64,000 bases of DNA from Eutypella sp. D-1 (Eukaryota > Ascomycota > Sordariomycetes > Xylariales > Diatrypaceae): assembly GCA_023313575.1 (NCBI GenBank), contig JAJTTP010000001.1:4154001-4218000 (forward strand), in the 5' to 3' direction. Made by a program: the position numbers and the translations under genes. Shown piece after piece: positions 11,714 through 23,128 of this stretch. Position 1 is the first letter of the stretch, and the number at the start of each line of letters is the position of its first letter. The notes beneath the pieces are model-generated. The model was given only the letters and a program-made list of their open reading frames with translations. It had not been told where the DNA came from and searched no databases.

Positions 11714-12337
11714 GCTGGCAATTATGGCGGCAAAAAGAAAAAAAAAACGTTCAAGTTATTCTCGGTCGTTATAAAGATTGCAGAGGATATCGCTTCAGAA
11801 AATACTCAAGTTTTCCGAGATATAGGGTTTTGAGGCTTCTTAGGGAAAGCTACTATACTTTATTCTTCCTCGGGTCTGTGCTGGTTTGCACTACTTTGTT
11901 TACTGCCGGCGATTCTTGGGTTGACCCCATTACGGCGATAGAAAAGTATTATTGAATATATGATTATTGATATGGACCGTTCACGGCATGATGACGGTAC
12001 TATGGCTTCTTTGGTTCTCCACACCAAGACGGGCTTAATTCGGTGGCACCTGGACGGGAAAGGGACCGCAGTCAGACGAGGTCAGCCCTAGGGCCTTTGA
12101 TATCCGCAGATCTACTTCGGCCGTCTTTGCTGCGCCGAAATTTCAATTACCCTTTACAGAATGACCCGAATCGGCCGTTCGTGGAACACGAACCATGACA
12201 TGATTGGAGCCGGCAGATACTCAAACGACGGATACAAGCCAATATAGAGGAATGGCAAACTCATTCTCAGCAATTCCATTCCTATCTCGTGTGTCATCCT
12301 CCTTTCTCCTTCCTTACCATAGATTGAGGACGCCACT
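11714..12337. promoter_or_regulatory. Shared divergent promoter of the terpene cyclase and first P450
   Basis: A 624-bp spacer serves both genes, implying coordinated control. It contains GACCCCATTACGGC at 11923-11936, which recurs just before the start codon of the cluster regulator, and two TCGGCCGT words (near 12117 and 12171). Zn2Cys6 factors of the AflR class prefer TCG/CGG-type half-sites, so these are candidate sites; binding is inferred. Confidence 0.5.
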
Positions 12338-14305
12338 ATGTCATTTACCAGCATGATGACCAACTCAACGCTTCTAAACCCCCTAGTTGGAGGGCAAATT
12401 GACTTCTCACCGTGGCTTGCTCCTAAGTACGCCATAAGCTACGGCCTTGTCGTGTTTAGCTTGATCGGGGTGTCGTTTGCGAAGCTACTAGGCAAGTCTG
12501 GGCCCAGGCTAATCCCTGGCGTCTATGTCGTTGGTGGATCAAAGAAACGCGAGATCAGAGAGACGACTGCTAGGTTTCGAGACGAATCTAAGGAGCTCAT
12601 TCTCAATGGCTATCGTCACACGGACGGAAAGGAGCCCTTCTATGTGCCTTCGGCGCTGGGCCCGCGCTTGATTCTCCCCACACGCTACATGGAAGAGCTC
12701 AAATCGGCGCCGATAGACAAGGTCGATTTCATAGGCACCGTCCATGAGAGTAAGCATAACATTAGTCATTGCATTTTAATGCTCACATACCCTGGAGAAG
12801 GAAGATATTGACTGTGGAGCTGTACAGTGTTCGAGTACGACTACACAGGCGTAGTTCATCGTTCTCGGATGGTTCCAAGCACGCTTGTATCGCATCTTAC
12901 GCCTCGGCTGCCGACCATCATGCCAGAGGTGCAGGATGAGATGAAGGTCGCCATTAACGAAGAGTTTCCTGCGTGTGATGACTGGTGAGTTTTCTATCCC
13001 TCGAGTCGACCATGAGACCTCTACGTCCATACTGAACTGCTTCTCTCAGGACTGAAGTGGACATTATGGACCACACAACCCGGGTCATCACGCGGGCCAC
13101 CAGCCGTATGGCCGGTGGTAAGACCTTGAGCCAAAACAAGGAGTGGATAAAGGCTGCCATCAGCTATGCCCTCTGGGCCTTTACGGCTGCGCAGAAGATC
13201 AAGAAAACTCCGTGGCCGCTACGCCGCCTAGTCGCCCCCTGGCTGCCCGAAGTCCGTAGGGATATCCCCTGGTCCTTTTCCATCGCGGCTGGTGCGGCAG
13301 TGCCGGTGCTGGAGGAGCGAGAACGCACCGGCGAGCATGCCAACGACTTTTTACAGTTTCTCAAAGATACGGCCAAGGGTCCAGAAAAGGAGGACAAGTT
13401 CATCTCGCATCTCCTGGTCATGGTGGCGTTTGCATCGATACACACGAGTGTGGCGACCGTGGGCGGGCTTATCTACGACCTATGCCAGTACCCCGAGCTG
13501 GTTGACATCATTCGCAACGAGTACGAGGGTATCGTGGACCAGGACGGCAACATTCCCAAGGGAGGCTTTGCTAGTCTAATTAAAATGGACAGTATTATGA
13601 AGGAGAGCCAAAGGATCAACCCCATCACACTATGTATGAATTTCGTTAAACCCCGTGTCTCCATGACTCCACAGGGCTGATGCATTATCCTATTGACTTA
13701 GTGACCTTTGAGCGTATTATCAAGGAGCAAAGGACTCTGTCAGATGGCTTCACCATTCCCGCTGGCACTCAAGTTGGAAGTATGCCCCCCCCTGCCCCCC
13801 CCGAGTTTCTTCATTTGCTCCACCGGTTCCCTTCCTAGGCTAGGCTCAGCGTGTTGGCTAACTTGTTGTTGCAAAGTCCCCAATTACCACATAGCTATGA
13901 ACCCTAACTTCTATCCCGACCCTGAAAAGTTTGACCCTCGGCGTTTCGAGAAGCTACGTAATGATCCCGCCTGGGCAAATAAGTCACACTTCGTCTCCAG
14001 CAACCCCCAAAGTATGTCATTTGGCTACGGCCGCCATGCGTGTCCTGGGTAAGTTTGTGCGCGTTCTCTGATATATGAGCCCCCGTATTTGAAAATTACG
14101 AACACTGGCTTACGTTTTCCCGTCGTTCGCTCCGACGTATAGGCGGCAATTCATGGACCAAGAGTTCAAATCTTTCCTGGTCAAGCTCCTCACCAACTTT
14201 GACTTGAAGTTCAAGGACGGCTATGAGCGGCCGCCAAACGTGCCGCTCGAGTCGCAGTATTTGTTGCAACATGTACCCATCCTTCTCAAACGGCGCAAGC
14301 TGTAA
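12338..14305 (+). CDS. Cytochrome P450 (ent-kaurene-oxidase/CYP68-like)
   Basis: Membrane-bound monooxygenase, 521 aa, probably oxidising the cyclase product. Exons 12338-12749, 12828-12984, 13050-13633, 13702-13779, 13877-14048 and 14143-14305 all join in frame. A membrane anchor lies around residues 30-50. The I-helix reads AFASIHTS instead of AGxDTT, with His before Thr as in fungal ent-kaurene-oxidase-like P450s. The K-helix ExxR is ESQR and the meander FDPRRF. The haem loop is FGYGRHACPGRQF with the axial Cys present. The first intron boundaries (A|GTAAGC, TACAG) restore MFEYDYTGVVH, a family-typical segment. Head-to-head position with the cyclase suggests it acts early in the pathway. 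Substrate and site of oxidation are unknown. Confidence 0.88.
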
Positions 14306-15730
14306 AGTGTAAAGCTCTGTTAGCAGGAGGGCTGCTGCCAACCGAGGCGATTGCCTAGGGTATTAAAATGGTGCTTTAGAGAGTTTTAAAAAATTCGTTG
14401 CGTTCTGGGGAGCCTTATTTGAGGGAATTCAAGCAGGAAAGGAAAAGGAGGAAGCTCACGTGGTGACATGGAGACTTGCCCCTTGCCCCTTGCCCCGGGA
14501 GATCCAGGGGCTGATCACGCAATCCTTGGCCGGAAGATCACTTATTAGGCTATATGTAGATCTAACGGTCAAGCCTACTCAGCTTAGATCTAGACCTTTT
14601 CTTTCTAATTACTAGCTAGGACTATTTTACTTATTGTCACCGTATAACAAACACTTCCTCCTATTTGCGTAAACAAGATAAAATATGTGTAATAATATCA
14701 TTAAAGTTTATGTAGCTTAATATGATACGTCAACTATTTAACTACTTAAGTAGCTATATTTACCATTTTTAGGTAGCCGAAAAACTAGGAGGCGCGCGCT
14801 AAAAAAGGGGGTGCGGACTGGAGTTATAGCTTGAAGTAAGTCTGGGACTTGCCTTAAGTCAAGTCAAGTCTTATGTCCGAATTTCTAATGATCGAAGTCA
14901 TTTTCGACTCCCCTGAATGTCAGCAGCACACGCATATCACATGCTGTTGCCATCATGCCCTGGGACTTCCCCGGCCTCCCACCCCGTGTCAGCATCGGTA
15001 CCGGTTTTCTTCGAACCCTTATTCTTTAATGGCTTTCGTGAGAGCAATAAAGTGATATAAGCAAGCGCTGCACATAATACACGCAACTGTCTTTTGTGCT
15101 GGCCGTGGTCGGTTGACGGCCAACGGCAAAAGGGCGGTAATCGAATGTTACACAGGAACGTTGCCAAGATATGATGTGATACCGTGGCAGTGCGTCGTGG
15201 CATAGGTCAATAATGGCGGTATTGGCGAAGGAATGCATATGGACCCTTGTCACACCAAGCTGCTGAGATAAGCTTGCATTCTACCTTGTCTGGTTCTCAT
15301 CTCAGACGTTCGAGCCTATCGGTTGAGTAGCAGTCTAGATGCACACAACTTCTGACTATGCGGTCGCTGCAGTACCTGTGGTGTAATTGTCACCCTGACA
15401 TAGCGTAGCAGCCTAGATGCACATAGCTCCCGACTATGCGGTAGCTGCAGGACCTTTGATGCGACCGTCACACTGCCAGATCGCCCCTCGTCAGAGCAAA
15501 TGTGCGTCTACGGGCATAAAGCGGTCCTCAGAATATCAGTATTGCTTCTCTGAACTCTCGTGCCGCTTGTCATACGAGAATATGATATCTCGGATCCTCC
15601 AAAAGTTCCATACCTCCGAGTTTCAGTTCTAGGTACTTCGTCGCACACATCCGTTCCAATGTTTCTCAGTTGGAAGCCGTCAGGGGAGGGAAGCCGGGCG
15701 ACTCACACCAGCCTCGACCCCATTACGGCA
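14306..15730. other. AT-rich intergenic region and leader of the cluster regulator, with a 78-bp tandem duplication
   Basis: No coding region is seen. Around 14560-14790 the DNA is strongly AT-rich. A (TTGCCCC) triple repeat lies near 14475-14495. Two diverged 78-bp direct repeats occupy about 15325-15480. The 14-bp word shared with the cyclase promoter ends two bases before the regulator's ATG. Confidence 0.6.
15325..15480. repeat. Two-copy direct repeat, period 78 bp
   Basis: Copy 1 begins GAGTAGCAGTCTAGATGC and copy 2 GCGTAGCAGCCTAGATGC. Alignment without gaps continues through TGACTATGCGGT/CGACTATGCGGT and GCTGCAG. Many of the differences are C/T or A/G transitions. The repeat lies 250-400 bp upstream of the cluster regulator's start. 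Confidence 0.75.
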
Positions 15731-17210
15731 ATGAGACCGATCCCCCAAGCCTGTGCCAGCTGCCGTGCCAGAAAGGTGAAGTGTATTTGGGATGGGGGAG
15801 GCTGCGAGCGTTGCAAGGCATCGGTATGTCTAACACCTCCTGATATCTTTGTTGGTTTGAACAATATCTAAAGCAGGGACATTACCTCTATAGGGCCGCG
15901 AATGCGTCTACGAAGCTACAAACACCAAAGCATCAATTAGTGCGCGACGAAGGTCTAAAGAGCATAGCTCGGAAACCGGTCCCAGCACAAAGCGGCCGAA
16001 GCCAACAGCAAGGACAACAGCAGATCAAACCGCCGAGTCAGCAATGCTATCGCCATCATCAGACACATCAGGTCAGACTATGAAACGCCCAAGAAGGCCC
16101 TCGGAGACGACAGTTGAAAAGCGCCCGACACTGTCCAGCGGGTCGTCGCCTTTGAGCCATACGAACGGCGAGTATGGGACAACGACACCCAAGTCAACAA
16201 GGTCAGGCCAGGAGGTGGCGACATCAGAGCCGAAAACCCCATCTTTCGATGCCACCATGATAGAAGAGGCACTTATGTCCCTAGACCAGGAGACATGTAC
16301 AGACTTGGTGCCGCCGATGGATTCGCTCCTCGGAGGTGATGTGGACCTGCTGAGCATGTTTTCGACAAGCACACCGTCAACCGCGGAGAGCATATTAAAT
16401 GCTGGGGCCATGGACACGGACATGCACACGAATACCGGCACCTTGTTCAGCCCTTCAGAAGAGACGGCCTTAGACATCTCGGCGAGGTTCGGGACAGAGG
16501 ATGGTGCGCCTGGGTCTACGACTCCACCAAACTCTATGTCTACGCATACGTCTGTATCAGGGTACGTATCGAAATTGGGCCCTGAGAGACATGTCTTAGA
16601 CAGCAGCCCATGCCAATGTCTGCATCGTCTTGTTATCCTGGTGGATGAAATCGAGTCCATAGTGGATAGGAACGGAATCAAATCCCTGGACGGCGCCCTA
16701 GCCGCGCACAAGGAGGCCCTTGGGTGCGGCGCCCAGATGCTAGATTGCCTTGCTTGCACAAGCCGAGTCGAAAACATGATCATCTTAACCCTCATGGTTG
16801 ACAAACTTGTCAGCATGTGCAGTCACGTGGCCAAAGTTTGCTGCGTGGGACTCCAAGCCCACGGTGGCGAGAGTAGCACTGGTAGTGACAACACCCCTGA
16901 AACAGCACCTCTACTGTCGCTTCAGAGCCACACCAATACCAATAGACATCGGCTGAGCTACCAAGAGTTGGACAGGGGGCCGACCACTACCACCAGGGTG
17001 TACAGCATTGACTCATCGGACGAGTACCTCTTCATCGTGGCGGGCATATTACGTTTCCAGCTGCAGCAGCTGTATAACCTGGCTCGGAAACTGCAAGAGG
17101 TTTCTGCGCCTTTTGCGTCGGATACGATGAGTCGGAGGCTAGGGAAATGCAATGAAGCAGTGCAGGATATGTTACGCAAGGCGGGCTTAATTCCCTCGAA
17201 GGTTTCGTAG
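15731..17210 (+). CDS. Zn2Cys6 transcription factor with AflR-type central region
   Basis: Probable pathway-specific nuclear activator, 469 aa. Exons 15731-15823 and 15894-17210 join in phase 0, and the intron splits the zinc cluster. Spliced, the motif is Cx2Cx6Cx6Cx2Cx6C (CASCRARKVKC...CERC...C), followed by a basic linker and a Ser/Thr-rich low-complexity region. Residues around 245-310 (CQCLHRLVIL... LDCLACTSRVENMIIL) resemble the aflatoxin-regulator (AflR, PF08493-type) region with its spaced Cys residues. I chose the ATG immediately before the zinc cluster; an in-frame ATG at 15659 would add 24 residues. The gene lies inside the terpene cluster between two P450s. The word GACCCCATTACGGC at 15716-15729 recurs in the cyclase promoter, which could mean autoregulation plus activation (inference). 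Confidence 0.88.
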
Positions 17211-19177
17211 GGAAAGAAACGTCGACATGATCTGACTGCGTCATGGTGTGCGCGTGCCTAAGACTGACTAGTTGCCGTCTATCCCGCCTGCGTGCGAACG
17301 AGGGATTGTCAATTACTAAGGCCGCATAAGAATCGACAGATCTCTAAGCAGATGTCAAGTCGTGACAACAAAAATGGAATAGTCATACCATCACTATCTT
17401 CATGACTCTACTGCACTGTTCCATAGCTTGTGTCAACGACTTGGATGTAGGAGATCGGCTCGCATCCTTAGCGCACATGATAGGCCACGAACTAGGGGCG
17501 TAAACGCTGTACGATGATATGTATATAAGCACTTGGCGCTGAGGTGAGCTTGAAGGATCCGGGCTGAAAGAATTGAGACATTGTCTGCCTTAGATTGAGT
17601 TGCTCTTATCTTTCGCAAGCTATCAAACTATTATACGTCTGTCCTTAGGGTTCCAAGCTCTTGGTTGCGCCCACACCGCGAAGCTACTTACGTAGTTATA
17701 CGACACGGGTTTATATGATTTAACGGTTGTTAAATGACACAGCGAATCATCCGGCTTCCTCGGCCTTTGACCTTAAAAGGTAATTAATCACCGCCTCTCC
17801 CTCCCTCCCCGGGTTGCCGAGATCGGTTTGGGTATTCTATCACAATGTTCCGTTGTAGGTATTAACTTACCCTTTATGTATCATCTGAAGAAGTGCCTTG
17901 TAACTCAAGCCTTACAAACATTTGATTATTGGCATTTATAAGGGAATGTTTATAAACGAAAAGACCAACTCTATATGACACAAACGTCGAGATTGCGTGC
18001 AGTTGGGTTACATTAATATAAGTACCACTGTATATTGGCTCGCTTAAGCAGAAGGACGGCACGTATATCGCAGCAACTTCTGCTGAGCTGGAGAAAAAAG
18101 TAACGCCTGAGAGGCCCTCCTGGCTCCCTTGGTGGGTTGGCCTAAACAGGTAAGTAATTGAGGAATGGAATGTGAAGATAATGGAACTAACCGATTTCGT
18201 AGCGAGAATAGACCAACCGCCCGAGATCCTGGTAAAACCGTTTGGCGCTCACTACTTACTTACTTATGATGTACTATAGTAGTTAGTGTAGTTACGGCAA
18301 CAACCTTAACATCCCGAGCACCACGAGCTCGGGAGTTCCCAGAGTGGGGAACTAATGAGGGAGCTAATTGAAACTACCTAAGTAGTCCTGACCTCCCTGG
18401 CAACTTGGCAAACTGTGATAGCTTATGAAAGCTTGCAGGTGCGGAAAAAGGTGAGCAAGTAAGCTTAGGGGGCGACCACTGCCCAGATTTACTCCGTACC
18501 GATGGTCGATGAAATAGGTATGGAGTTACACTATTTCACTAATGCTGTGCTGTAGGAAGCTGACAACTTACTTTGTCTCTGCGCGGAGATATCGTCATAT
18601 AGACCTGAGACGGGCAGACTAGCTCGGGCCAGGGGGTCTGTAACAACTGACTGACTGACCAATTGTATAATCGTTTGAAAAAGATGTAATATTGGAATTT
18701 GAAATACTCATTTTCGTAATATTCTTATTGATTACTTAAGTAACTAAGGAAAGAGATGATTAGAAATGAAAAGGCCGACACTGGAGATGGAAAGGCCGCA
18801 GAACGATGCCGCAGAATGACGCCGTAAGCGTTACTACCTCCGAGCTCTCTCAAGTGACATCATAGCATCTGGGCTCTCGGCAGAGGTCCATTCCTGGCTA
18901 TATCTCCTGGGTTGTCATCGCCAAAGAGCCAATACCGGATGTCATGACAGTCTGAGATCAGAGCCGGGAGTTCGGGACAGGTGCGTGTGTCATGGTCCAG
19001 TACAGACACTTGTTTGGAGTCTGGGTGGGTTGTGACTTTTAGCATGCTTCCTGCTTTCTATCTCTCTATATTGATAAATTTCGTCCTGAATTAACTGCTG
19101 TGTAATGCCAAAGGCCAAGAATAGCACCCTCTAGTAGGAACAACAGCAGCAACAACAACAACACCATACCCATCGCC
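17211..19177. other. Intergenic region upstream of the second cluster P450
   Basis: Almost 2 kb without a recognisable gene. TTACGGCA (near 18293) and its reverse complement CGCCGTAA (near 18820) occur here, resembling the core of the 14-bp shared word. Just before the P450 start is an ACAACAACA-rich leader. Otherwise nothing is seen. Confidence 0.5.
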
Positions 19178-20855
19178 ATGATTGACCAGCTGATTGACAC
19201 GTCTAGAGAGCACCTCTGGGCAAGCCTTCTTGGGCTATTTTTCATAAATGTTGTGGGTTTCTTCGTATGGGGTATTGTCTACAACCTCTACTTCCACCCA
19301 TTGCGCAAGTTTCCGGGCCCATTGCTCGCGAGGGCAAGTAATGTCTGCTTCTCGTACTGGTTTCATGGCGGCAGGCAGCCGTACAAGATTCTCGACCTCC
19401 ACCTCAAATACGGCCCTGTCGTGCGCATAGCACCCAACGACCTCTCGTTCAACACAGCGCAGTCGTGGCAAGATATCCATGGGTTCCGTCAAGGGCACAA
19501 GACCTTCATCAAAGGCGTGTTTTATGACGGTGGCGTCTTTGCCGGGCGTGGAGTCTCGAGCATCGACACTGAGCGTGACCCTAAGCGCCATGCAAACATG
19601 CGAAGGCTCCTTGCCAATGCCTTTTCGATGACGTCGCTGAGTGAGCAGGAAGAGCTCATTCGAGGCACCATCGATCGCTTTATAGGGGTTTTTAAGGACA
19701 AGACGATCGATAAGGGCATAGCCTTCGATTTGAGCAAAGGATACGAGAGAATGACCTTTGACATCATCGGCGATCTGGCCTTTGGTGAGCCATTTGGGGC
19801 GTTGGAGATGGAAACGCCGCACCCGTGGATCGAGTCGCTGCTCAGCTCGCTCAACAAGGGTGCTCTCAACGAGACGTCGAAACGCTTCCCCGGCATAGCC
19901 AAGGTCGCGGCATTCATCTTCCACAAGCAGCTAGGCAAGCTCTTGGAGGCCGCGGACCAGAACGCGGAGTACGCCCTTAAGGCGGTAGAGAAGCGTGTCC
20001 GGCAAGAGACCAACCGCAAAGACTTTTACACACGCATCCTGGAGCAACGCGACAACGAGCGTCACAAGGTCTCGGATCTGGAGCTGGCGGCGCATGCGTG
20101 GGACTTCGTAGCGGCCGGCAGCGAGACGACGGCAACTGCCATGTCGACGGCCACGTTTTACCTCTTGCGCAACCCGGAAACAATGGCGAAGCTCAAGGAT
20201 GAGGTGCGCGGCGTCTTTAACAGCCCTTCGGAGATCAATAATGCGTCGACAACTCCATTGCGCTACCTGAATGCCGTATGTCGGGAGGCGATGCGGGTCT
20301 ACCCGCCCCTGCCGTTTGCCCTTCCGCGCCTAGTGCCCGAAGGCGGGGACACTATCGACGGCCACTGGGTGCCTGGTGGAGTGGGTCATTCATTAATTTA
20401 CTGCCCTTGTAGTATGCTAACAGTGCGCTGACGAAAATCCTTTTACCAGACTGCAGTTTCCATCATGCCCACCGCGGCAAGCCTGGATCCGGCGAATTTC
20501 TCAGATCCGCTCTCCTTCAAGCCTGAGAGATGGATGAAGGTGGACAAGAGCTTAGATACATTGGAAGCGAGCCAACCTTTCTCACTGGGATCCAGAGGCT
20601 GCATCGGAATAAAGTAGGCCCCTCTTCAACCCCTCAAACATCGTGATTATGCAGTGAGAACTGACGTGTGACTCTAATAACAGCCTGGCTTGGATGGAAC
20701 TGCGTACCACCCTGGCCCTGGTGGTCTGGCATTTTGATCTGGAGCTTGATAGTGCGTGCAAGGACTTGGATTGGCATAGGGACTCCGAAATGCATTCGTT
20801 GTGGCAGAAACCCCAGTTGCTGGTGCAGGCCAAGTTGGCCAAGCACGATTTTTAG
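19178..20855 (+). CDS. Cytochrome P450 (isotrichodermin C-15-hydroxylase-like group)
   Basis: ER-anchored monooxygenase, 512 aa. Exons 19178-20380, 20450-20613 and 20684-20855. An N-terminal membrane segment (residues about 15-36) is followed by the hinge YFHPLRKFPGP. The substrate-side segment VRIAPNDLSFN is typical of this fungal group. The I-helix is AAGSETTA, the K-helix EAMR, the meander KPERW and the haem loop FSLGSRGCIG. The first intron follows VPGG in phase 0 and uses a GTGGGT donor, exactly as in the P450 at 26852. The N-terminal half resembles the P450 at 29892 on the opposite strand. It ends tail-to-tail with an FAD oxidase. It probably hydroxylates the sesquiterpene scaffold; the position is unknown. 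Confidence 0.9.
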
Positions 20856-21390
20856 CACCATATTCACAGCCTGCTCCATTTACTTTTTGACTTTTGAAAA
20901 GACACTGCACATACTTAGCTCTTGCCTATTAAAGAAAGTAGAACTAGTCCTAGTTATTCTTCTCAGGTTTTTTTTACCATTGACTAATGTACTCGAAAAG
21001 ATTACGCAGAGCCGATGAAGAAATACCGAGTAAATAGTAAATATACATTCTAGATAAAAAAACAGAATAACTAGTTAATACATTCTAGAGCGAAAAACAA
21101 GAAGAAAAACTAGTGGATCTATTCTAGGGACAAAACGCAAAATAACACCTAGCTAATACACTCTAGGGAAGAAACCGAAGAAGAAAACCGTCTAAACCGT
21201 CTATGTAAACCCAAATCAATGCCCTAGCGGGTACCCTTCTAGTGTATAAACCATGATCTACAAGAAAAGTAAGCAAATGAAAAATGAAGCCAAATCATGG
21301 ACGGCAATCTTTCTAAATCCACCTTCCAAGGCAGATGAGATGAGATGAAACGCTCCATCTAGGGCCATTCCTTCTTCCTACTTAGGAAGT
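20856..21390. other. Convergent spacer between P450 and FAD oxidase genes
   Basis: The 535-bp spacer separates two 3' ends. Its central part is an A-rich tandem repeat array, listed separately. Any open frame here is an extension of the P450 terminal exon in another frame. Confidence 0.6.
21045..21195. repeat. Imperfect tandem array, four units of 35-39 bp
   Basis: Each unit starts with a CTAG-containing word (ACATTCTAG at 21045 and 21080, CTATTCTAG at 21119, ACACTCTAG at 21158). An A-rich run and a second CTAG-type or related word follow in most units. The units are diverged but in register. The array lies between two convergent gene ends. Confidence 0.7.
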
Positions 21391-23128
21391 CTATAAAGCA
21401 GGGGTAGGGTACTCGGTCGGCAGGGCCAGGTGGTAAGCGAAGACGTTATTCGGGTCCCAGGTCTTCTTGAGGGCGGCGAGGCGCGGCAGCTTGTCGGCGC
21501 GGTAGATGTGCTCGAGCGGCTCGTCACCATAGGCGTAGTTGACGTAGGTGGCCAGCCCGCCCTCGAGCTCGTCCTCGTACCCGGACGTGGCGGCGAAGTC
21601 GGCGCGCAGCTCGAGGCCGATCTTCCGGGCCGCCTCGGCTACGGATGGCGCCGCATCGTCGGCCCAACCGAGATTGAAGGCCAGCCAGCCCAGGGCGTCG
21701 CGCCACGGGAAGGCCGTGTCCTCGTCAGGCACGGCGAGGGAGGCCTGGTTCGGCCACGTCTCGACGGCGAAAGCGGTAAGTTCGCGCGCCTCCGGGTATT
21801 CTTCTAGGAAGGCGGCCATCTTGCCGAAGCTGGTCTGCCACGTCGAGGCCGTGATCTTGCGCAGGCTGGCCGTGTACGAGTCGCGCTTCAGCCCGGGGGT
21901 GCAGCTGCTCATCGCCGTGTCGAACTGCTGCGCGTAGAAGATCTCGTTCCATGGGAGGTACTCGATGGACGTGACCGTCGGGCCCAATTCGATCATCGGG
22001 GCGATGATGGCCCGCGCCTCGGCCTCGTCGCCGAAGTACTCCCAGTTGCTTATGATCTGGGTTTCGCCGATCGTGTCGTTCCACAAGGTCACGGTGGCGA
22101 TGGCGAGCCGGGCAGGGAACGGCGATATCCTCTCGAGGAGCTCAAAGTAGCTGGCGTTTTTCTCGGCCGGTATCACGAAGTCAGCGTTTAGGCCGTATCC
22201 GTTACTGCCGGTCTTGGTATTGTTGGTGATCTTGTGCAGGTTATAGGTCGCCTCGGTGACGATGCCGAGGTTCGCGCCAGCCCCGCCGATACCCCAGAAC
22301 AGTTCCGAGTTCTCCGTCTTGCTGGCGGTCAGGATGGTCCCGTTAGCGGCCACAAAGCGGACCGACTCCAGAGCGTCGATGAAGAGTCCGTAAACGCCTG
22401 CCCACCGACCGATGCCACCTCCTAGAGTAACTCCGATGAAGCTAGGGCAGACACAAGTGCCCCCCTCTGTTCACAAAGCGAAACTCAATGTTAGCATAAG
22501 GGCTATGATATAAGAGATAGCACTTATCGTTGATAGATCGCGCCACAGTACAGGAGGTGGAAAGGGGGAAACACGTACGAATCTCGTATCCGGCTTCGTA
22601 GACAGGGTCCAAAAGATCGGCGGTGTGGATTGCTGTACCGATTGTCATAGTGTCCGATGTAGAATCGATCTCGAGCTTGTCAAAATTACTGAGGTCGATG
22701 GCCAGGCCATTATGTAGTTCTCCTAAGACAGCATTGAAGCCGTGCCTGCCACTGGTAGCGAGGAACGGGATGTTATGGGCTGTCGCTAGCCGCAGCTGTT
22801 CACTCTTATGTTAATACGGGGCACCCCTGAATAAGGTAGATCCGAATAGTAGCGATGCTTCACGTACAGTTTTGACTAGATCTTCCTCGTTCCCCGGACT
22901 GACGGCCGCGAAGTAGGTTGGAGCAGAGAAAGTGGTCCATCGCTCAGTCGCGTTGGTGAACGCGTCCTGTCCCGGTAAGGATATAGTAGTTTGGGCGGAC
23001 CAATCTACCGAATATAGCAGTCCTGTGAGATTGCTATTCGGTCCCAACCCTCCTCTCACAGCCAATCCGAAGACCGACTGTGGGACCAAGAGCCACGACC
23101 AGATGGCAATAGAAGCCGTAGTGAGCAT
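21391..23128 (-). CDS. Secreted/vesicular FAD-linked oxidoreductase (BBE/VAO family)
   Basis: Berberine-bridge-enzyme-like flavoprotein oxidase, 517 aa. Exons 23128-22868, 22795-22579 and 22466-21391. The first 20-22 residues (MLTTASIAIWSWLLVPQSVFG) form a signal peptide, so the enzyme enters the secretory route. The FAD-binding domain has TSGRHG, whose His is the usual covalent flavin site. GGTCVCPS follows, with a Cys in the position used for a second flavin bond in bicovalent members, then LGGGIGRW and GAGANLGIVT. The C-terminal BBE segment ends TWDPNNVF. Such enzymes oxidise alcohols or form C-C or C-O bonds using O2. It is convergent with a P450 and divergent from an SDR, so it is probably a tailoring oxidase. 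The donor of the second intron (C|GTACGT) restores EIQGGTCVC. Confidence 0.85.

Noticed and set aside
15659..15730. Upstream in-frame ATG for the cluster regulator
   Set aside because: The 24 extra residues show no conserved character, and the zinc cluster follows directly after the ATG at 15731, the usual layout. The upstream start is kept only as an alternative.
16073..16816. 247-codon antisense frame inside the Zn2Cys6 regulator
   Set aside because: The sense strand codes a coherent transcription factor with an intact zinc cluster; the antisense frame is a by-product of codon bias.
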